Of a DNA stretch of 64,000 bases, positions 55,174 to 63,308 are shown piece by piece. Source of the stretch: Pseudarthrobacter equi. Its GTDB lineage: Bacteria; Actinomycetota; Actinomycetes; Actinomycetales; Micrococcaceae. The stretch's first letter is position 1, and each line of letters opens with the position of its first letter. Under the pieces are notes generated by a model. The model was given only the letters and a program-made list of their open reading frames with translations, was not told the DNA's origin and did not search any database. The position numbers and the translations under genes are program-made. Location of the stretch: assembly GCF_900105535.1 (NCBI RefSeq), contig NZ_LT629779.1, positions 2,046,001-2,110,000 of the forward strand, written 5' to 3'.

Positions 55174-56598
55174 CTAGACGCCGTAGTAGAGCTCGAACTC
55201 ATAGGGGTTCGGGCGCAGGGACAGCGGGCGGATCTCGTTCTCGTACTTGTAATCGATCCAGGTGTCGATCAGGTCCTGGGTGAAGACGCCGCCGGCCTGC
55301 AGGAACTCGTTGTCCTCGCGCAGTGCTTCCAGGGCTTCTTCCAGGGTGCCCGGAGCCTTGGGGATGTCCTTGGCTTCCTCGGCGGGCAGCTCGTAGAGGT
55401 CCTTGTCGATCGGTGCCGGGGGCTCGATGCGGTTGCGGATGCCGTCAATGCCGGCCATCAGCTGGGCAGCGAACGCCAGGTACGGGTTCGAGGAGGGGTC
55501 CGGAGCGCGGAATTCGATGCGCTTGGCCTTCGGGTTGGAGCCCGTGATCGGGATGCGGATACCGGCGGAGCGGTTGCCCTGCGAGTAGACCATGTTGACC
55601 GGAGCTTCGAAGCCCTTAACCAGGCGGCGGTAGGAGTTGACCGTCGGGTTGGTGAAGGCCAGGACGGCGTCGGCGTGCTTCAGCAGGCCGCCGATGTACC
55701 AGCGGGCAGTGTCGGACAGGCCGGCGTAGCCCTTCTCGTCGTAGAACAGCGGATCGCCGTTGCTCCACAGCGACTGGTGGCAGTGCATGCCCGAGCCGTT
55801 GTCACCGAAGACCGGCTTCGGCATAAAGGTGACCGACTTGCCCCAGGCGTCCGCGGTGTTCTTGATGACGTACTTGAACTTCTGCAGGTCATCGGCAGCG
55901 TGGGTCAGGGTGGTGAACTTGTAGTTGATCTCAGCCTGGCCGGCGGATCCAACTTCGTGGTGGCTGCGCTCGACCTCGAGGCCGGCCTCATCCAGGGCAA
56001 CACACATGGCGTCGCGCAGGTCGGCCTGCTTGTCCGTGGGGGAAACCGGGAAGTAGCCGCCCTTGACGGGGGTCTTGTAACCGAGGTTTCCGCCCTCTTC
56101 TTCACGGCCGGTGTTCCAGTGCGCTTCTTCGGAGTCGATCTTGTAGAAGCTGCCCTGCGGGGAGGACTGGTACTGGACGTTGTCGAACACGAAGAACTCG
56201 GCTTCGGGAGCGAAGAACGCGGTGTCAGCGATGCCGGTGGAGGCCAGGTATGCTTCGGCCTTCTCGGCCACGCCGCGGGGGTCGCGGTGGTAGGGATCGC
56301 CGGTGCGCGGGTTCACGATGGAGAAGTTCAGCGCGAGGGTCTTTTCCATGCGGAAGGTGTCCAGGAACGCGGTGGTCACATCGGGGATCAGCTGCATGTC
56401 CGATTCGGCGATGCCCTGGAAGCCACGGATGGAAGAACCGTCGAAGAGCTGGCCGTTGACGAAGAAGTCAGCGTCAACGCTCTTAGCCGGAACGTTGAAG
56501 TGCTGCTGGACGCCGGGAAGGTCGGTGAAGCGGATATCGACGAACTTTACATCTTCGTCCTTGATGAACTTGAGGACTTCGTCCGCAGTCTTGAACAT
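55174..56598 (-). CDS. glnA: Type I (beta) glutamine synthetase GlnA1
   Basis: Main ammonium-assimilating enzyme, glutamate plus ammonia to glutamine; dodecameric and cytoplasmic. The 474-residue protein has the metal and substrate motifs [53 protein letters not shown] and [10 protein letters not shown]. The adenylylation tyrosine is Tyr402 in DLYELP, so it is the expected GlnE substrate. ATG 56598 follows TTAGGAG. Upstream on the same strand there is a four-half-site GlnR operator. It is convergent with the glnA2-glnE operon and divergent from the RDD gene, the layout of M. tuberculosis Rv2219A-Rv2222c. Confidence 0.98.
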   Translation of the reverse strand: MFKTADEVLKFIKDEDVKFVDIRFTDLPGVQQHFNVPAKSVDADFFVNGQLFDGSSIRGFQGIAESDMQLIPDVTTAFLDTFRMEKTLALNFSIVNPRTGDPYHRDPRGVAEKAEAYLASTGIADTAFFAPEAEFFVFDNVQYQSSPQGSFYKIDSEEAHWNTGREEEGGNLGYKTPVKGGYFPVSPTDKQADLRDAMCVALDEAGLEVERSHHEVGSAGQAEINYKFTTLTHAADDLQKFKYVIKNTADAWGKSVTFMPKPVFGDNGSGMHCHQSLWSNGDPLFYDEKGYAGLSDTARWYIGGLLKHADAVLAFTNPTVNSYRRLVKGFEAPVNMVYSQGNRSAGIRIPITGSNPKAKRIEFRAPDPSSNPYLAFAAQLMAGIDGIRNRIEPPAPIDKDLYELPAEEAKDIPKAPGTLEEALEALREDNEFLQAGGVFTQDLIDTWIDYKYENEIRPLSLRPNPYEFELYYGV

Positions 56599-56753
56599 CT
56601 ATGCTCCTAACGCATATGTAAATATCTGGCCTCAGCCATATGATCCAGCGCAATCCGAAAGCAGGGAAGACGCAAGGTTTTCCCTGCTGTGGCCCTGCCG
56701 CAGATACCTGCCGGGGAGATTGCTTGAAACTGCTAACAGCCTATGGACGCGGC

Positions 56754-56791
56754 ATTTCCCGTCCGTGTCCACATTGTTTCGGGCAGGTTAC
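56754..56791 (-). promoter_or_regulatory. GlnR operator upstream of glnA1
   Basis: Read on the - strand, half-sites GTAAC, GAAAC, GACAC and GAAAT are each separated by exactly 6 bp. This is the consensus order gTnAc-n6-GaAAc-n6-GtnAC-n6-GAAAc known for Streptomyces GlnR at glnA. It lies about 155-195 bp before the glnA1 ATG. The remaining part of the 56599-56907 gap contains no gene. Confidence 0.78.
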
Positions 56792-56895
56792 AGAATGCCC
56801 TGTTACGACCACGCTATCGGGTGTCCACACTGTGGTCTAACCCCATCCGCGATGTGGGCGCCGCGCACCAGGCCGGAGTGGGGGATGGAGGCCGG

Positions 56896-56901
56896 TAAAC
56901 T
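56896..56901 (+). promoter_or_regulatory. -10 hexamer (TAAACT) of the RDD gene
   Basis: TAAACT ends 6 nt before GTG 56908, with no Shine-Dalgarno sequence between. Predicted leaderless. Confidence 0.55.
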
Positions 56902-56907
56902 TGGACG

Positions 56908-57345
56908 GTGGTAGATCGCAAAGACCTTGGCTCATGGCTCACCGGGCCGGACACCTCCGGCATTTCCAAGTATCCCGGTGAGCGCCTGGGCCTGCCCGAA
57001 TCGGGGCCGGGGTCCATTGCCCGGGCCGGCCGGCGGATCGTTGCCATCATGATCGACTGGGGCATTGCCCTGCTGATCAGCAACTTCGCGTTCGCCGGAG
57101 ACTCGTGGGCAACCTTGGGTATTTTCGCCCTCGAGCAGACCCTGCTGGTGGGCACGCTCGGGTACAGCATCGGCCACCGCGTGGTGGGCATCTCGGTGGT
57201 GCGGCCCGGCGGCGGGACGCCCGGGCCGTTGGCCGCCCTGGTGCGGGCCGTACTGCTGTGCCTGGTGATTCCGGCCGTGATCTTTGATCCCGACCAGCGC
57301 GGCCTGCACGACAAAGCAATGAACACCCTGCTGATCCGCCGCTGA
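56908..57345 (+). CDS. RDD-family membrane protein
   Basis: A 145-residue membrane protein of the RDD family. Near the N-terminal end of the first helix is ARAGRRIVAIMIDWGIALLI, with the RDD-type Arg-Asp pattern as R...ID; further helices lie at about 68-88 and 110-128, and RGLHDKAMNTLLI near the end is the usual C-terminal motif. RDD proteins may act in transport or as membrane chaperones; the role here is unknown. GTG 56908 follows TAAACT by 6 nt. In M. tuberculosis an RDD gene (Rv2219A) lies in the same place beside glnA1. Confidence 0.92.
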   Translation: MVDRKDLGSWLTGPDTSGISKYPGERLGLPESGPGSIARAGRRIVAIMIDWGIALLISNFAFAGDSWATLGIFALEQTLLVGTLGYSIGHRVVGISVVRPGGGTPGPLAALVRAVLLCLVIPAVIFDPDQRGLHDKAMNTLLIRR

Positions 57346-57367
57346 GCAGGCAGCGGCAGCGCTTGGG

Positions 57368-57739
57368 CTAGGCCTGACTCTCTTCCGACACCTTGGACCG
57401 GCTGGTCTCCGGTGAAGCTGCGACGGCGTCGGCAGCAGCCAGCAAACCCCGCTTATCAGCCCAGCGTTCGAAGAGAATGGTGGCGAACGGGAAGACCGCT
57501 GAGAGCCCGGCAAAGAGCGCCACGGTGAACGGCCAGCGCTGCAGGCGCCAGAGCACCAGCGCCGCCACGCCGTAGCCAACAAACAGCGCTCCATGGATAG
57601 GTCCGGCCACCTGTACGCCGATCTCGGTGGTGCCGGCAATCCATTTGAAGTACATGCCGATCAGCAGGGCTGCCCAGCTGAAAGCTTCGGCGACGGCGAG
57701 GATGCGGAAAGCGCGGATGGCGGCGTTGCGAAGGGGCAT
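57368..57739 (-). CDS. DUF3817-family membrane protein
   Basis: A 123-residue membrane protein with three hydrophobic segments (about 12-32, 42-64 and 69-89). The order FRILAVAEAFSWAALLIGMYFK, then AGPIHGALFVGYGVAALVL and FATILFERWADKRGLL matches DUF3817. The C-terminal 30 residues are polar. ATG 57739 is preceded by ACAGGACA. It is convergent with the RDD gene, 22 bp apart. No function is established for the family. Confidence 0.9.
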   Translation of the reverse strand: MPLRNAAIRAFRILAVAEAFSWAALLIGMYFKWIAGTTEIGVQVAGPIHGALFVGYGVAALVLWRLQRWPFTVALFAGLSAVFPFATILFERWADKRGLLAAADAVAASPETSRSKVSEESQA

Positions 57740-57849
57740 GGGATGTCCTGTCCTGTAGGGCTGTCGTCATCGTTGGTTGGCGGGGCGGCGTTACCCGTTC
57801 GAGCGCCTGGCACTTTGCTGGCGTGCGGAAATGGCCTGTGCAAGAAAAA

Positions 57850-57885
57850 CGCCCCGGCTGCCGGAAGGATCCGGTGGCCGGGGCG
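57850..57885 (-). terminator. Terminator of the DUF4191 gene
   Basis: CGCCCCGGC and GCCGGGGCG (57850-57858 and 57877-57885) pair over 9 bp and the loop contains the inner pairing CCGGA...TCCGG. On the - strand a TTTTT tract follows. Located just after the DUF4191 stop codon. Confidence 0.85.
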
Positions 57886-57895
57886 CTGTTCAGGC

Positions 57896-58648
57896 CTAGC
57901 GTCCGCGGTTGGGGCGGGCTTTGTAGGGGTCGATGCCCTTGGGGATGGGGAGCCGGTTCCCCAGGGACGCAATGCGCTTTGAAACGGCATTTACTTCAAG
58001 CTTGGTCAGTTCCTTCTTCAGCTTGCCCATCTTTTTTGCCACCTGGCTGATGGGCACCTGGCCCTCGCCGCGGCCGCTTTCGATGACGTGCACCGTTACG
58101 TTGGGCAGGATCCGGGCCAGGCGCTTGCGCTCGGCGTCCAGCAGCGGCTTCACCCGGAGCGTGGGGCCTTCGCTGACCAGGACGACGCCGGGACGGCCGA
58201 TGGCGCGGAACACGGCATCCTGCGTGCGCGGGTTGACGGCGACAGGCTGTTCCTCGGTGATCCAGCCGCGGCGGAGGGTACCCAGTGCTGCGCCGGAGGC
58301 GCCCGGCTGGTTTTCGATCTGGGCGAAGGCCGCCCGTTCCGCGCGCCGGGACAGGATCAGCGTGGCGCCGAGCAGGCCCAGCGGGATGCCGATGATCAGG
58401 CCGGTGATCCAGTTGTCCAGCCAGAAACCCACCAGGAAGCTGACGGCCACAACGCCCAGGAAGACCAGCAGCATCAGCCACGGGACCATGGGGTCGTGGC
58501 GGCGGGTCATGTTGAAGACCTCGCCGATCTGCTTGAGGCGGCTGGGCTTTTTGGCCTTCGCCTCTTTCGGCTTGCGCGAGAACAGGCCGCGCTTTGCCGC
58601 GCTGGAGTCCGCCGGGGTGGAGTTGCTGGAGTCAGGGGATTTCGCCAT
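57896..58648 (-). CDS. DUF4191 family membrane protein (Rv2219-like)
   Basis: Function unknown. The 250-residue protein has a basic N-terminal region, then two transmembrane helices (about 55-75 and 78-99: WLMLLVFLGVVAVSFLVGFW and ITGLIIGIPLGLLGATLIL) and a cytoplasmic C-terminal domain of about 150 residues with AVNPRTQDAVFRAIGRPGVVLVSEGP and a final basic tail (KARPNRGR). This is the layout of the DUF4191 family. It lies just downstream of lipA on the same strand, as in M. tuberculosis, where Rv2219 follows lipA. A hairpin separates the two genes, so co-transcription is uncertain. Confidence 0.9.
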   Translation of the reverse strand: MAKSPDSSNSTPADSSAAKRGLFSRKPKEAKAKKPSRLKQIGEVFNMTRRHDPMVPWLMLLVFLGVVAVSFLVGFWLDNWITGLIIGIPLGLLGATLILSRRAERAAFAQIENQPGASGAALGTLRRGWITEEQPVAVNPRTQDAVFRAIGRPGVVLVSEGPTLRVKPLLDAERKRLARILPNVTVHVIESGRGEGQVPISQVAKKMGKLKKELTKLEVNAVSKRIASLGNRLPIPKGIDPYKARPNRGR

Positions 58649-58678
58649 AGTGCCTCAATTCTACGTGACCAAAGCCGA

Positions 58679-58714
58679 AGGGCCGGACGCCGGAAAGATC
58701 CGGTGTCCGGCCCT
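58679..58714 (-). terminator. Hairpin between lipA and the DUF4191 gene
   Basis: AGGGCCGGAC (58679-58688) and GTCCGGCCCT (58705-58714) pair over 10 bp; the inner part has GCCGGAAAGATCCGGTG, almost identical to the loop of the 57850-57885 terminator. Weak T-rich tail on the - strand. Confidence 0.65.
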
Positions 58715-58734
58715 GGGCGGCTGCGGCTGCCGGG

Positions 58735-59754
58735 TCAGGAACGGGCGGCCAGGAGCGTGCTGGCTTCCTGGCGGGTGGTGCCGGAGTCCTGGATGCCGTC
58801 GGCGATGTGGGCGAGTTCGGCGGGGATGTCGCGGCCTTTTTTGCGCATGGCGGTGGCCCAGAGGCGGCCGGCGCGGTAGGAGGAGCGGACCAGGGGGCCG
58901 GACATGACGCCGAGGAAGCCGATTTCTTGGGCTTCGTTTTGGAGGTCGACGAATTCCTGGGGTTTGACCCAGCGGTCCACGGGGAGGTGGCGTTCGGAGG
59001 GGCGGAGGTATTGGGTGATGGTGATCAGGTCGCAGCCGGCGGCGTGGAGGTCGCGGAGTGCTTCGGAGATTTCTTCGCGGGTTTCGCCCATGCCGAGGAT
59101 GAGGTTGGATTTGGTGACCATGCCCAGGTTTCGGCCTTGGGTGATGACGTCGAGGGAGCGTTCGTAGCGGAAGGCGGGGCGGATGCGCTTGAAGATCCGG
59201 GGGACGGTTTCGACGTTGTGGGCGAAGACTTCGGGTTTGGAGTCGCAGATTGCGGCGATGTGGTCGGGGTTGCCGGAGAAGTCGGGGATGAGGAGTTCGA
59301 CGCCGGTGCCGGGGTTCAGTTCGTGGATTTTGCGGACGGTTTCGGCGTAGAGCCAGACGCCTTCGTCTTCGAGGTCGTCGCGGGCCACGCCGGTGACGGT
59401 GGCGTAGCGGAGTTGCATGGATTGGACGGAGCGGGCCACTTTGGTGGGTTCGAACCTGTCCACGGGGGAGGGTTTGCCGGTGTCGATCTGGCAGAAGTCG
59501 CAGCGGCGGGTGCATTCGGAGCCGCCGATGAGGAAGGTGGCTTCTTTGTCTTCCCAGCATTCGAAGATGTTGGGGCAGCCGGCTTCTTCGCAGACGGTGT
59601 GGAGGCCTTCTTTTTTGACCAGGTTCTTGAGTTGGACGAACTCGGGGCCCATTTGGACTTTGGCCTTGATCCATTCCGGTTTGCGTTCCACCGGGGTGGC
59701 CGCGTTGCGCTGTTCGATCCGCAGCAACTTCCGGCCTTCGGGTGCCAATGTCAC
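58735..59754 (-). CDS. lipA: Lipoyl synthase
   Basis: Radical SAM enzyme that inserts two sulfurs into octanoyl groups to make lipoyl cofactors. The 339-residue protein has the auxiliary-cluster cysteines ([12 protein letters not shown]) and the radical SAM motif CX3CX2C in CTRRCDFC, then [14 protein letters not shown] and IMPGSYRA-equivalent RSSYRAG near the end. GTG 59754 overlaps the lipB stop as GTGA, with GGAGC ahead; the gene pair is co-translated. Order lipB-lipA is conserved in Actinobacteria. It supports pyruvate and 2-oxoglutarate dehydrogenases and glycine cleavage. Confidence 0.97.
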   Translation of the reverse strand: MTLAPEGRKLLRIEQRNAATPVERKPEWIKAKVQMGPEFVQLKNLVKKEGLHTVCEEAGCPNIFECWEDKEATFLIGGSECTRRCDFCQIDTGKPSPVDRFEPTKVARSVQSMQLRYATVTGVARDDLEDEGVWLYAETVRKIHELNPGTGVELLIPDFSGNPDHIAAICDSKPEVFAHNVETVPRIFKRIRPAFRYERSLDVITQGRNLGMVTKSNLILGMGETREEISEALRDLHAAGCDLITITQYLRPSERHLPVDRWVKPQEFVDLQNEAQEIGFLGVMSGPLVRSSYRAGRLWATAMRKKGRDIPAELAHIADGIQDSGTTRQEASTLLAARS

Positions 59755-60419
59755 AGTAGAGCTCCTTCGGGGCTTGAAACGAGTGCTTCTTCGTGCTTGC
59801 GGAATTCTTCCACGAAGCGGTCGGCGATGTCGCCGGGGCGGATGTCCTTCCCGGTTTCCCGGGACATGGTGGTGACGCCGGCGTCGGTGATGCCGCAGGC
59901 GATGATCTGGCCGTACGGGGCGAGGTCGTTGCTGCAGTTAATGGCGACGCCGTGCATGGTCACTCCGTTGAGGACTCGGATGCCGATGGCGGCGATTTTG
60001 CGGTCGGGCCCGTTGGCGTCGGCCTTGACCCAGACACCGGCACGGCCCTTAATGCGTTCAGCGCGGATGCCGTAATCGGCCATGACGGCGATCATGACGG
60101 CTTCGAGCCGTTCCACATAGTCACGGATCCCGGCGCGGTTCTTGAGTTTCAGGATGGGGTACGCGACGAGCTGGCCTGGACCATGCCAGGTGAGCTTTCC
60201 GCCGCGGTCCACGGCCACCACGGGAGTCCCGTCGAAAGGCCGTTCGTGGTCCTCGGTCAGCTTGCCTGCGGTGTAAACGGCTGCATGCTCCAGAAGGAGC
60301 ACGGTACTGGGTGCCTCACCGGTCACCACTTTTCCGTGAAGTTCGCGTTGAACGTCCCAGGCGTGCTGGTAATCAACGAACTCGGGGGCAAGACCCAGCC
60401 CTGAAAACTCAAGAGTCAT
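59751..60419 (-). CDS. lipB: Lipoyl(octanoyl) transferase
   Basis: Moves octanoyl from acyl carrier protein to lipoate-dependent proteins; the first step of lipoyl cofactor assembly. The 222-residue protein has [30 protein letters not shown] and, with the catalytic cysteine and lysine, [53 protein letters not shown]. These are LipB hallmarks. TAAGCT ends 7 nt before ATG 60419 with GGAAGG in between, so either a leaderless start or a close ribosome-binding site is possible. It is translationally coupled to lipA. Confidence 0.96.
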   Translation of the reverse strand: MTLEFSGLGLAPEFVDYQHAWDVQRELHGKVVTGEAPSTVLLLEHAAVYTAGKLTEDHERPFDGTPVVAVDRGGKLTWHGPGQLVAYPILKLKNRAGIRDYVERLEAVMIAVMADYGIRAERIKGRAGVWVKADANGPDRKIAAIGIRVLNGVTMHGVAINCSNDLAPYGQIIACGITDAGVTTMSRETGKDIRPGDIADRFVEEFRKHEEALVSSPEGALL

Positions 60420-60426
60420 GCCTTCC

Positions 60427-60432
60427 AGCTTA
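60427..60432 (-). promoter_or_regulatory. -10 hexamer (TAAGCT) of lipB-lipA
   Basis: On the - strand TAAGCT is followed by 7 nt (GGAAGGC) and ATG 60419. Predicted start near the ATG. Confidence 0.5.
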
Positions 60433-60556
60433 GACCCCGCACGGCCGCGGACAGGGTTTAGTGTCTAAGCTCACCAGCGGCCGTACCTGCGCCCACAATG
60501 TGACTGGAAGCCCGCGCAGCCTGTGGATAACTTCTGCAACCGTCCGCGGATTCCGC

Positions 60557-60562
60557 TAGACA
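60557..60562 (+). promoter_or_regulatory. Possible -10 (TAGACA) of the second kinase gene
   Basis: TAGACA ends 6 nt before ATG 60569; its last base departs from the TANNNT pattern. No Shine-Dalgarno sequence. Confidence 0.35.
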
Positions 60563-60568
60563 TGGGAC

Positions 60569-62281
60569 ATGGAAGATTTGCACGCTCCAGACGTTCCGGG
60601 CTATGCGGTTGACCGGCTCCTGGGCCTGGGAAGCAGCGCGTCTGTCTGGCTGGCCGCTGAGCAGGCCACCGGCAGGAAATACGCCGTCAAGTGCTTCCAC
60701 CCCGGCTCCGGCGAGTCACGCGGCCGCGGAGTGGAGTCCGAGGACGCAGTGCGAAGGGAAATCCGGATCCTCTCCGTCCTGGACCACCAACACCTGGTCA
60801 CGGCCCGCGACGCCGTCAGCCTGCACCCCGTGCCGACCGGTGACGCGGAAGGACAGGCTGCGACTGCCCTCATCATGGATTATGCATCCGGCGGCTCCCT
60901 GGGCCAGCTCCTTGGTGCCCGCGGCCGGCTCAGCGCCGGCGAGACCGTAACCGTGCTGACCCCCATCGCCCAGGTGCTGTCCTATCTTCATGGGAAAGGA
61001 TTCACGCATGGGGACGTCTCGCCCGGCAACGTGCTGTTCACCGGCCAGGGCAAGCCGATGCTCTCGGACCTGGGAATTGCCCGGATGCTGGGGGACCCCG
61101 CCGGCGGAGCGGGCCACGGGACGCCCGGCTTCGTGGATCCTGCACCGGTGGATGCGGTCCGCGCAGGGCTGCAACCCGAGAGGGACGTCTATGCGGCGGC
61201 GGCCCTCGGCTGGTTCTGCCTCACCGGTGCTGCGCCGCCACGCACGGCGGACCGGCCACCGCTGCCGCTCCTGGTTCCCGGTGTTCCTGTTGAACTCGCT
61301 GCAGCCCTGGAAGCAGGCCTCAACGAAGACCGCAGGCTCCGTCCAACCGCCGGCGCCCTGGCAACCGCTGTCTACCGCAGTGCCGCCCCTGTACCGGTGG
61401 ACCTTTCCGCCGCCGTCCATCCCACCGTCATTCCGGAACTCCTGACGCGCAGGCACGTGCCGCAACCCTTGCCGGGTGGGTTGAGGGAACGGTTCGGGGC
61501 ATTGCGACGGCGGATGGCGACGCCGCCGCGGCTGGCGGGAGTCCCCGCTGCCACACGCGAACCCGCAGCATCGGGCAAACCAGTACTGCGGAAGGACAAG
61601 AGTGGTGCCCCTGAGCGCTCCCGGAAGCACGCAGGCGGGCGCCGGAACGGAGCCCACCGCAGCGCGGCCCCACCCAGGGTTCCCTTCCGCCGGACCGTCC
61701 TCGCCGTGGGCGCGGCTGCCGCGGCGGCGATGGTCCTGTGGCTGACCCCAGTGTCCCAGGTGGCCCTGGGTGCCCTCAATCCTGCCGGCGACAGCAAGGA
61801 TGCGGCAGAGGCAGCTTCCGCCCCGGCAGGAGACTCTGCTGCGGTTCAGGCCGGCGGCGCCGCGGCGCTGGACGAGGCCAGGGCACTGGCCGCTTCAGCT
61901 CAGCCTGCGGATGCCCTGCGTGGCCTTGCGGCCCTGCGTGACCATGCTTTCCGCAGCGGCCAGGTAAGCCTGCTGGCGGAAGTCAACGCATCCGGGTCGC
62001 CGGCGGCCGCCGCCGATCATCTCACTGCGGAGAGGCTGTCAGGTTCGGGCAGGGTACTCTCGGGCTTCATCAGCACGGTCACGGACGTCCGGACCGAACC
62101 GGGTGCAACGGAATCGCGCGCGGTTGTCCGGGCCACCGCCGGCACATCAGCCTGGGAAGAGAAGGACACCACGGGAACTGTTGCCGCGAAAGGTGCCGCT
62201 GCACCCGGCCAGGCCCTGCGCCTGGTCCTGGTTACAGAGGAGGGAAAATGGCGGATCAGCGAGATCCTCCCCGGCTCCTGA
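60569..62281 (+). CDS. Membrane-anchored serine/threonine protein kinase with atypical catalytic loop
   Basis: A 570-residue protein with a kinase domain over about residues 10-265: LGLGSSASVW glycine loop, AVK lysine (Lys41), a Glu in RREIRIL (Glu64), HGDVSPGN (catalytic Asp149 and Asn154) and SDLGIAR (Asp167) in place of DFG. All catalytic residues are present, but the catalytic-loop lysine is a serine (Ser151). A long Pro/Arg-rich linker follows, one transmembrane helix (about 374-394) and a 175-residue extracytoplasmic domain that I do not recognise; no PASTA repeats. In M. tuberculosis the lipB gene is directly followed by the TIGR01777 gene, so this kinase may be an insertion. A likely signalling protein with unknown substrates. 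Confidence 0.9.
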   Translation: MEDLHAPDVPGYAVDRLLGLGSSASVWLAAEQATGRKYAVKCFHPGSGESRGRGVESEDAVRREIRILSVLDHQHLVTARDAVSLHPVPTGDAEGQAATALIMDYASGGSLGQLLGARGRLSAGETVTVLTPIAQVLSYLHGKGFTHGDVSPGNVLFTGQGKPMLSDLGIARMLGDPAGGAGHGTPGFVDPAPVDAVRAGLQPERDVYAAAALGWFCLTGAAPPRTADRPPLPLLVPGVPVELAAALEAGLNEDRRLRPTAGALATAVYRSAAPVPVDLSAAVHPTVIPELLTRRHVPQPLPGGLRERFGALRRRMATPPRLAGVPAATREPAASGKPVLRKDKSGAPERSRKHAGGRRNGAHRSAAPPRVPFRRTVLAVGAAAAAAMVLWLTPVSQVALGALNPAGDSKDAAEAASAPAGDSAAVQAGGAAALDEARALAASAQPADALRGLAALRDHAFRSGQVSLLAEVNASGSPAAAADHLTAERLSGSGRVLSGFISTVTDVRTEPGATESRAVVRATAGTSAWEEKDTTGTVAAKGAAAPGQALRLVLVTEEGKWRISEILPGS

Positions 62282-62323
62282 AACCACGCCGCTGCAGCCC
62301 GCGCCCTGTTCACCAGTTCAAGG

Positions 62324-63235
62324 TCAGGCCAGGTCCGCGGCCTTGTCGTTGCCGGCAACCCAGGCGGCCGCCTCCGCCAAACCAGGATGTTCCCAGCGGA
62401 AACCGGCTGCCGACAACACGGCAGGCTCCATCCTTTGGCTGGCCAGCAACAGCTCTTCGGCCAGGTCGCGCATCAACAGGCGCAACACCGGGCCCGGGAC
62501 CCGCAGGACAGCGGGCCGGTGCAGTGCATGGGCCAGTGCGGCCACGATGCTGTTGACGTCAGCCTGTTCGGGGGCGCACAGGTTAACAGGGCCACGGATG
62601 TCGGATTCCAGCAGGAACAGGAAAGCCTTTGACACATCCGGCAGGGATATCCAGGGCCAGTACTGGCGGCCGTCCCCGAACGGTCCGCCGATGCCGAGAC
62701 GCAGGAGGGGGAGCAGCCTGCCCAAGGCGCCGCCGGAGCGGCTGAGGACGACGCCGGTGCGCGGCGTGACAGTCCGTACGCCTGGCGGGGCAGCGGCAGC
62801 GGCCTGTTCCCACTCCACACAGATGCGGGACAGGGTGCCGGACCCCGCGGGGGCATTTTCGCGGAGCACGGTGTATCCCGCGTCCCCGTAATACCCGGAC
62901 CCGGACTGACTGATGAAGGTGGGCGGCGGGCTGTCCACCTGCTGCATGGCCTGGACAAGGGTCTCTGTGGGCCGGAGCCGCGAACTGAACAGGTCCTCCA
63001 CGCGCTTGCGCGTCCACGGCCGGTCGCCGATTCCGGCGCCCGAAAGATTGACGACGGCGTCCACGCCCTCGAGTGCCCGGGGATCCAGTTCCCCGGCGGC
63101 CGGATCCCAGCGGACTTCGGCGGCCGTCTTGGGTTCACGGCGCACCAGGGACACGACGTCGTGCCCGGCCTCCCTGAAGGTGGCTGACATGGACGTGCCG
63201 ATCATTCCCGAGGCCCCGGACATAAGGATGCGCAT
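62324..63235 (-). CDS. TIGR01777 family NAD-dependent epimerase/dehydratase-like protein
   Basis: A 303-residue SDR-fold protein with the nucleotide-binding motif MRILMSGASGMIGTSM, VVNLSGAGIGDRPWTRKR and QSGSGYYGD, which define the TIGR01777 (YfcH/SulA-like) subfamily. A C-terminal DUF1731 domain follows (VLRVPGPVLRLLMRDLAEELLLASQRMEP). Enzyme activity is unproven; plant and bacterial members are linked to FtsZ or division only by weak inference. It is divergent from the tricorn-like gene and convergent with the kinase gene. The M. tuberculosis counterpart Rv2216 lies next to lipB. Confidence 0.9.
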   Translation of the reverse strand: MRILMSGASGMIGTSMSATFREAGHDVVSLVRREPKTAAEVRWDPAAGELDPRALEGVDAVVNLSGAGIGDRPWTRKRVEDLFSSRLRPTETLVQAMQQVDSPPPTFISQSGSGYYGDAGYTVLRENAPAGSGTLSRICVEWEQAAAAAPPGVRTVTPRTGVVLSRSGGALGRLLPLLRLGIGGPFGDGRQYWPWISLPDVSKAFLFLLESDIRGPVNLCAPEQADVNSIVAALAHALHRPAVLRVPGPVLRLLMRDLAEELLLASQRMEPAVLSAAGFRWEHPGLAEAAAWVAGNDKAADLA

Positions 63236-63296
63236 GCTCCATCACACCACGGACCCGGCCCCACGGCACGTCCCGCGGCGCCGGGTAAGGGATGAC

Positions 63297-63302
63297 TATG
63301 AT
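63297..63302 (+). promoter_or_regulatory. -10 hexamer (TATGAT) of the tricorn-like gene
   Basis: TATGAT is followed by CGAACG and ATG 63309. A near-consensus hexamer with a 6-nt spacer; predicted leaderless. Confidence 0.6.
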
Positions 63303-63308
63303 CGAACG

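Noticed and set aside
54937..56610. A 557-codon open frame opposite glnA1
   Set aside because: glnA1 is certain; the opposing frame runs over a terminator and has no ribosome-binding site or domain.
56787..56806. Direct GTTAC repeats 15 bp apart as a GlnR site
   Set aside because: The 15-bp spacing does not fit the 11-bp phasing; only the left GTTAC (56787-56791) fits, as the first half-site of the operator I report.
60569..62281. Second kinase as a pseudokinase
   Set aside because: The ATP lysine, alpha-C glutamate, catalytic Asp, metal Asn and DxG Asp are all present; only the loop lysine is replaced, which some active kinases tolerate.
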